A stretch of DNA of 64,000 bases from Streptomyces sp. A1277 (lineage in GTDB: Bacteria; Actinomycetota; Actinomycetes; Streptomycetales; Streptomycetaceae). Position 1 is the stretch's first letter; every line of letters begins with the position of its first letter. The stretch spans positions 40,085-104,084 of the forward strand of contig NZ_SSBI01000027.1 of the NCBI RefSeq assembly GCF_004795015.1. Direction: 5' to 3'. The notes under the pieces were generated by a model. It did not search any database, had not been told where the DNA came from, and worked only from the letters and a program-made list of their open reading frames with translations. A program made the translations under genes and the position numbers. Shown here one piece after another: positions 59,551 to 64,000 of this stretch.

Positions 59551-60615
59551 TCAGGCGCCACCGGGGGCCGCCGCGGCCGGGCCGGAGGACTGCACGCGGG
59601 CCAGGTAACCGGCCTGGAAGCGGCTGGCCGCGCCCAGCTGTTCCATGATCTCGGCGATGTGCTTGCGGCAGGTCCGCAGCGACATCCCCAGCCGCCGGGC
59701 CACCATCTCGTCCTTCATGCCCTCGGCCAGCAGCCGCACGATCGCCTGCTTCACCTCGTCGCGCGCCGAGCTCTCGGTCCAGGCCGGCTGGTAGGGCTCC
59801 GCCAGCGACCAGGCGTGGTCGAAGGTCGTGCACAGGTACGCCACCGTGGACGGGTCGTGGATGACGATGGCCGCGTCCAGGTCGTCCTGGTGCGGGATGA
59901 ACACGGTGTCCCCGTCGAACGCGACCATTCTGCCGAACAGTTCGCTCAGGGTTCTTATCTCGGCCCCTTCACCGGTCATCCGCCGCGCGTACTCCTGCGT
60001 GGGCAGGTGGTAGCGGGCGGTGTGCTGGTACAGCGTGCGCATCCGCACCCCTCTGCGCAGCATGTCCCGGTCCCGGACGAATGCCTGTTCCAGGAGCGCC
60101 GGGGAGCGGCCCCCGCCGGGATGACAGGTGCGCACCTCGCACCGGCATCGCAGGGTCGCCTCGGTGATCATGCCGACGACGGTCTTGAGGTCCGTGACCT
60201 CCGTCAGCGCCGGCCGCCCCTGCCATCTTCGCCGGCCCTCCGTGTAGAGGGGCGTCAGGAGCGCCAGTTCGCCGCGGAGCTGGTCGATCTCGGCGAGTTC
60301 CCGGCGCAGCCCCGCCTCCTTCGGCGCGATGAGCGCGGCGATGGCCGCGTCCGGCGCCACCGGGACCAGCCGGTCGGGGTCCTCGGGCAGATGTCTCAGC
60401 AGCAGGAGGTCGGTCAGGGTCCGCACCGCCGAGGCCGCGCAGTTCTCCGGCAGGCCCAGCGTCGCGCCCACGGTCCGCGCGTCGCACGAGCCCTGGTCGC
60501 TCACCCACCGGAACACCCGGACGGCGTCCTCGGACAGCTGCGTCTTCGGTGCCGTGCCCGCCGCCTGCTCGCGCGGCCCGGCCGGCCGGCCGTCGTCCCC
60601 ACCGATGCCGCCCAC
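59551..60615 (-). CDS. LuxR-type HTH regulator with TrmB-like N-terminus
   Basis: A 354-residue regulator. Its C-terminal LuxR-type helix-turn-helix (about 285-340) reads VKQAIVRLLAEGMKDEMVAR, then RLGMSLRTCRKHIAEIMEQL. The N-terminus has a TrmB/MarR-like winged helix (VFRWVSDQGSCDARTVGATL) and a long helix, and the middle resembles the phospholipase-D-like sensor fold of this group. It has no phosphorylation domain. GTG 60615 is preceded by GAGGGGG. It converges on the SARP gene and is divergent from a 56-residue peptide gene. Regulators of this type often flank RiPP and lipopeptide loci, but its target is unknown. Confidence 0.85.
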   Translation of the reverse strand: MGGIGGDDGRPAGPREQAAGTAPKTQLSEDAVRVFRWVSDQGSCDARTVGATLGLPENCAASAVRTLTDLLLLRHLPEDPDRLVPVAPDAAIAALIAPKEAGLRRELAEIDQLRGELALLTPLYTEGRRRWQGRPALTEVTDLKTVVGMITEATLRCRCEVRTCHPGGGRSPALLEQAFVRDRDMLRRGVRMRTLYQHTARYHLPTQEYARRMTGEGAEIRTLSELFGRMVAFDGDTVFIPHQDDLDAAIVIHDPSTVAYLCTTFDHAWSLAEPYQPAWTESSARDEVKQAIVRLLAEGMKDEMVARRLGMSLRTCRKHIAEIMEQLGAASRFQAGYLARVQSSGPAAAAPGGA

Positions 60616-60715
60616 CCGACCCCCTCGTCAGCCCCGATGGCTCCGCCCAGCCCGTACTGATGTCTATTGTTCAGATGCGCGGTGGATATTCCCAGACCCC
60701 CTGGAAGGAATCACC

Positions 60716-60886
60716 GTGGAACGGACCAAAGGGACACTCTCCCTGCTCCTCGAACGCGTCGTCCTCCTCCTGGTCGGCAGGACCCGCTCCCGCCGGCCCC
60801 CGTCCGGCGACGGCAGCACGGCCCGCGACATCCTCAACCAGCCGCCGCGCCCGCTGCGGGGCGACGGCGGCCCGCCGAACTGGTAG
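60716..60886 (+). CDS. orphan 56-residue peptide
   Basis: A GTG-started frame with GGAAGGAA seven bases upstream encodes a 56-residue peptide. The N-terminal half is an amphipathic or weakly membrane-like helix (LSLLLERVVLLLVGR), then a basic Arg/Pro hinge, and a polar end finishing in GGPPNW. I recognise no family. It is divergent from the LuxR-type regulator and convergent with the acyl-CoA dehydrogenase. It may be a small regulatory or precursor peptide. Coding is supported only by the ribosome site and position. Confidence 0.5.
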   Translation: MERTKGTLSLLLERVVLLLVGRTRSRRPPSGDGSTARDILNQPPRPLRGDGGPPNW

Positions 60887-60923
60887 GCCGCCCGGGCCTG
60901 TCCGGGCGGCCTGGTGCGGAGGC

Positions 60924-62894
60924 TCAGCCCACCAGGTCCGGCGCGCGCAGCATCTCGGGCGGGATGCCCCAGGCGTCGACCAGGTCGACCGCGAGGGGGC
61001 GGACCTTGCGGCAGAGGTCGTTCACCTCGCGGCTGATCGCCTTGGAGCGCTGGACGGTCAGACGGCCGTGTTCCATGAACCAGGCGCGGTCCGCCTCGAT
61101 CGTGGACAGCGCGAACAGGTCGCACAGCAGGACCAGCGCCGCCTTGTTGCCGCCCTCGGGCAGCTCGCCCACCTTGGTGGTGAACGCCTCCAGGACCAGC
61201 CGCTCGACGTGCGCGTGGGCGACCGCGATCACGTGGTCCTGCACCTGGGAGAAGACGGCGCCCGGGTCGCGCCGGTCGTCGATCCCGCGCTTGAGCCGGC
61301 GGGCCACACCGGCGAGCATGTGCTCCTCCCGGAAGCGGAGCATGGCGAGCTGGTACTCCGAATCGAGCAGACCGGCTTCGCGGTCCCACTCGTCGCCGCC
61401 GGGCAGCAGGTCCCGTACCCGCTCCAGCAGCTTGTGGGCCGATGTCTTCTCCATGACCGCCTCGACCGCGATACCGGCCACGTGGCGGACCGTGCCCAGC
61501 TGGTCCAGGTCCTCGAACTCACTCGCGTAGTGGGTGAGCAGCCCCTTCGCCACGAGCTGCAGCAGGACGTGGTTGTCGCCCTCGAAGGTGGTGAAGATGT
61601 CGCTGTCGGCCTTGAGCGCGGCGAACCGGTTGACGCTGAGGTAGCCGGCGCCCCCGCACGCCTCACGGCACTCCTGGACGACCCGGGTGGCGTGCCAGGT
61701 GGCGAGCGCCTTGGTGCCGGCGGCCCGTGACTCCAGCAGGCGCCGTGCCTGCGCGTCGTCCTCGATGCCGGAGAAGACGTCGTGCAGCTGGGTGCGCACG
61801 ACGTCCTGCGCGAAGTGCAGCGCGTACGTGCGTGCGAGAAGCGGCAGCAGCCTGCGCTGGTGCAGGCCGTAGTCGAGGAGCAGCTGCTCGTCCGTGTCCG
61901 GGGCGGCTGCGAACTGCCGGCGCCGCACGGCGTACTTCGTGGCGACCGCCAGCGCCACCTTGGCCGCGCCGACCCCGGCCCCGGCGACGCTGACGCGGCC
62001 CTGCACCAGCGTGCCGAGCATGGTGAAGAAGCGCCGTCCGGGATTCTCGATCGGGCTCTCGTAGACGCCGTCGGGGGTGACGTCGGCGAACCGGTTGAGC
62101 AGTGCCTCACGAGGCACCCGCACGCCGTCGAACCGGATGCGGCCGTTGTCCACGCCGTTGAGGCCCATCTTGCGGCCGTCGTCCTCGATCCGGACGCCGG
62201 GCACCACCTCGCCCCCGTCCCGGACCCGCACGACGAACGCGTGCACCCCCTCGGCCTTCCCGCCCACCTCCAGCTGGGCGAAGACCACCGCCAGCTCCGC
62301 GTGGCGGGCCGCGTTGCCGATGTAGTCCTTGCCAGCCCCCTCGCCCCGGGTGGTGATGACGAACTCCTGGGCGGCGGCGTCGTACGTCGCGACGGTGCCG
62401 AGCGCCTGCACGTTGGAGCCGTGCCCGGTCTCGGTCATCGCGAAACAGCCCATCAGGCGCCCGGTGATCAGGTCGGGCAGATGGGCCTCGTGGTGGCGGC
62501 GGGTGCCCAGATGGAGGATCGCGCCGCCGAAGAGTCCGAACTGCACACCGACCTTCACCAGCACGGACAGGTCGCCGAAGGCCAGCGTCTCGAACGCGGC
62601 GATCGACGCGCCGATGTCGCCGCCCCCGCCGTACTCGCTCGGGAATCCCATCCCGGTCTGGCCCGTCGCGGCCATCTCGACCACGATGTCCCGCACCCGT
62701 TCGCGGTACGCGTCGATGCCGAGCTCCTCGGCCTCCTCCAGGACGGAGGCGTACGCCGTCAGATTGGTCCGGACGAGGTCACGGATGCCGGCGTACTCGC
62801 CGTCGAGCACCTCGGTCAGGGCCCGTACGTCGACCTCGGGCTGTACGTAACCGCTCTCGGCGCTCTCGGCAGGGGGTGTGTTGTCAGTGGCCAT
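60924..62894 (-). CDS. acyl-CoA dehydrogenase/oxidase (ACOX-like)
   Basis: A 656-residue flavoprotein in the size range of peroxisomal-type acyl-CoA oxidases rather than the 380-residue dehydrogenases. It has the N-terminal ACAD domain (GQTGMGFPSEYGG), the FAD region MGCFAMTETGHGSNVQ, and the ACOX-like second half with CREACGGAGYLSVNRF and TTFEGDNHVLLQLVAKG, whose Glu is the expected catalytic base. It oxidises acyl-CoA at the alpha-beta position. ATG 62894 is followed by an acidic N-terminus. It does not appear tied to the peptide cluster. Confidence 0.88.
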   Translation of the reverse strand: MATDNTPPAESAESGYVQPEVDVRALTEVLDGEYAGIRDLVRTNLTAYASVLEEAEELGIDAYRERVRDIVVEMAATGQTGMGFPSEYGGGGDIGASIAAFETLAFGDLSVLVKVGVQFGLFGGAILHLGTRRHHEAHLPDLITGRLMGCFAMTETGHGSNVQALGTVATYDAAAQEFVITTRGEGAGKDYIGNAARHAELAVVFAQLEVGGKAEGVHAFVVRVRDGGEVVPGVRIEDDGRKMGLNGVDNGRIRFDGVRVPREALLNRFADVTPDGVYESPIENPGRRFFTMLGTLVQGRVSVAGAGVGAAKVALAVATKYAVRRRQFAAAPDTDEQLLLDYGLHQRRLLPLLARTYALHFAQDVVRTQLHDVFSGIEDDAQARRLLESRAAGTKALATWHATRVVQECREACGGAGYLSVNRFAALKADSDIFTTFEGDNHVLLQLVAKGLLTHYASEFEDLDQLGTVRHVAGIAVEAVMEKTSAHKLLERVRDLLPGGDEWDREAGLLDSEYQLAMLRFREEHMLAGVARRLKRGIDDRRDPGAVFSQVQDHVIAVAHAHVERLVLEAFTTKVGELPEGGNKAALVLLCDLFALSTIEADRAWFMEHGRLTVQRSKAISREVNDLCRKVRPLAVDLVDAWGIPPEMLRAPDLVG

Positions 62895-62903
62895 GCCTTT
62901 GCG

Positions 62904-64000
62904 CTACCCCGAGCGCGGGCGATCAAGCGGCCGACCGGCGCTGCGGCGGAGGGGTGGTTCCCAGGCTGCGGCGCACAGGGACTCGGCCACGGCGGCCGTG
63001 TAGCGGGCGGCGGTGAGCCAGTGGGTGGCGAAGCCGTCGGTGTCGGCGGGGAGGAGGCGGCCGAAGAGGTCCCGCTCGCGCCGGCCCGCCGATGCGCACA
63101 GGGCGGCGAGGAGCCCGGCGGCCGTGGGGAGGCCCGCGCGGCGGATGCGGCGGGTCTCGGCGGTGACGTCGCCGAGCATGCCGAGGGCTGAGCGGCCCGC
63201 CGTGACCGCCTGTTCGACCCGGCGCTCCAGGAGAAACAGGGGCGACTCCGCGCCGGACCCTCCGGGCTGTGGCGGGGCAGGGCGGACGGGGGCGGACGGG
63301 TCCGGGAGGTCGGCGCGGCGCAGGCGGTCGAGGCCGAGGTCGAGCGTGCCCTCGCCTGCGGGGTGCGAGCAGGCGAGGAGGGTGAGCCGGGGGTGGAGGG
63401 CGGGCACCATGCGGCCGATGATCCTCAGCCGTGTCCCCGGTGCCGTGGCCAGCAGCATCAGGTTGTCGCGGTGGGCCAGCGCGGGATCGTCGTCGGCGAC
63501 GGCGAGCCGGACGGGGATGCCTCCCTCGCACAGCGCCAACAGGCAGGTGCCGCCCGGCTCCGCCACGGCGCCGAGGAGTTCGACGTCCAGGAAGAGCAGG
63601 TCGCCGCCGCCTCCGCCCGGGTCCCCGTAACGGGAGGTGGTCCGCAGGGCGCGGGCGGCCTGTGCGGCCGGCGGCGTCTCCCACAGGGCGGCGAGCGGCG
63701 GCTCCGTCCACGCCGCGCCCCGGGCGGTGACGGCCTTGACGCCCTTGCCGGCGCCCAGCCTTCCGTCCGGCGAGACCGTCGCCCCCGAGACCGCCAGGCC
63801 GGCCCGGCCCAGCTCCCGGTGGGTGAGCGCGGTGTCCCCCAGGCGCACGGCCCGGTCGGCCACGCCCAGGGCGCGCCCGGCTCCGCCGGGTGCCACGTCG
63901 CCGACCGTGTGGAGGCGGCCGTCGGATCCGGCCACCCAGGTCCGGACGCCGCCGTGCCCCGAGTCGGTCACCACGGGCTCGGTGAACAGGCCGTACAGGC
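62904..64000 (-). CDS. hypothetical protein (partial, runs off the window)
   Basis: The frame is open from the right edge of the window to the stop at 62904, giving at least 365 residues; the GTG at 63974 is inside it and is probably not the start, because reading continues as LYGLFTEPV before it. The protein is Ala/Gly/Leu-rich and contains short GRLHTVGD and RAVRLGDTAL stretches, but I recognise no domain. It ends 9 bases before the acyl-CoA dehydrogenase start on the same strand. Confidence 0.7.
   Translation of the reverse strand, partial: LYGLFTEPVVTDSGHGGVRTWVAGSDGRLHTVGDVAPGGAGRALGVADRAVRLGDTALTHRELGRAGLAVSGATVSPDGRLGAGKGVKAVTARGAAWTEPPLAALWETPPAAQAARALRTTSRYGDPGGGGGDLLFLDVELLGAVAEPGGTCLLALCEGGIPVRLAVADDDPALAHRDNLMLLATAPGTRLRIIGRMVPALHPRLTLLACSHPAGEGTLDLGLDRLRRADLPDPSAPVRPAPPQPGGSGAESPLFLLERRVEQAVTAGRSALGMLGDVTAETRRIRRAGLPTAAGLLAALCASAGRRERDLFGRLLPADTDGFATHWLTAARYTAAVAESLCAAAWEPPLRRSAGRPLDRPRSG

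Overview
The window is high-GC DNA (above 70% by eye) with GTG/TTG starts, tightly overlapping ATGA/GTGA gene junctions, DmdR/IdeR-type iron boxes and many families typical of Streptomyces (SrsA-type type III PKS, coelichelin-like siderophore genes, an AfsR-like SARP). I read it as a Streptomyces chromosome segment. I saw no tRNA, rRNA, CRISPR array or insertion sequence.

Layout. (1) About 1-5.6 kb: an exopolysaccharide locus on the minus strand (GT4 glycosyltransferase, Wzz/Wzc-like protein with degraded kinase motifs, flippase-like membrane protein), beside a convergent cytidylyltransferase / CDP-alcohol phosphatidyltransferase pair. (2) About 5.7-18.5 kb: RNase HI, small proteins, an SDR, a HAD-like protein, an srsABC-like phenolic-lipid operon (type III PKS, ICMT-type methyltransferase, flavoprotein) with a divergent UbiA-type prenyltransferase, a methyltransferase, an ATP-dependent DNA ligase, an IclR-type regulator and pyruvate carboxylase. 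(3) About 18.5-40 kb: an iron-regulated siderophore locus. Seven iron-box-like sites flank an N-acetylglutamate-kinase paralogue, an N-acetylglutamate-synthase-like GNAT, MbtH, an ornithine N-hydroxylase, a hydroxyornithine formyltransferase, an operon of binding protein / two permeases / ATPase / NRPS / MFS exporter, a siderophore-interacting flavoprotein and an orphan aryl carrier protein. The NRPS is C-A-T-E-C-A-T-E-C with no thioesterase. The arg-like paralogues probably feed ornithine, and the hydroxylase and formyltransferase make the chelating residue. (4) About 40-42.9 kb: metE behind a cobalamin riboswitch.

(5) About 42.9-60.6 kb is the most unusual part: an apparent radical-SAM/P450 RiPP cluster. 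An 85-residue precursor carries three copies of the heptapeptide WCGVHQE, each preceded by an AHS/AHV element. It lies beside a divergent cytochrome P450 and is followed by a radical SAM enzyme, an MFS exporter, a prolyl oligopeptidase and a glycosyltransferase. A second, convergent operon encodes another radical SAM enzyme, a heme-oxygenase-like metalloenzyme, a 69-residue peptide with the same EPEVxAHSE motif, a giant adenylate cyclase/AAA/TPR protein, a cytoplasmic subtilase and a GAF protein. The promoters of the P450, the precursor and the second radical SAM gene all carry heptamer direct repeats of the type CCGAACC at exact 11-bp spacing, ending 9 bp before a plausible -10. This is the architecture of SARP-activated promoters, and a SARP gene sits at the right end. 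The two operons therefore look like one co-regulated system. (6) The last 3 kb hold a LuxR-type regulator, an orphan 56-residue peptide gene, an acyl-CoA oxidase-like dehydrogenase and a hypothetical gene that runs off the window.
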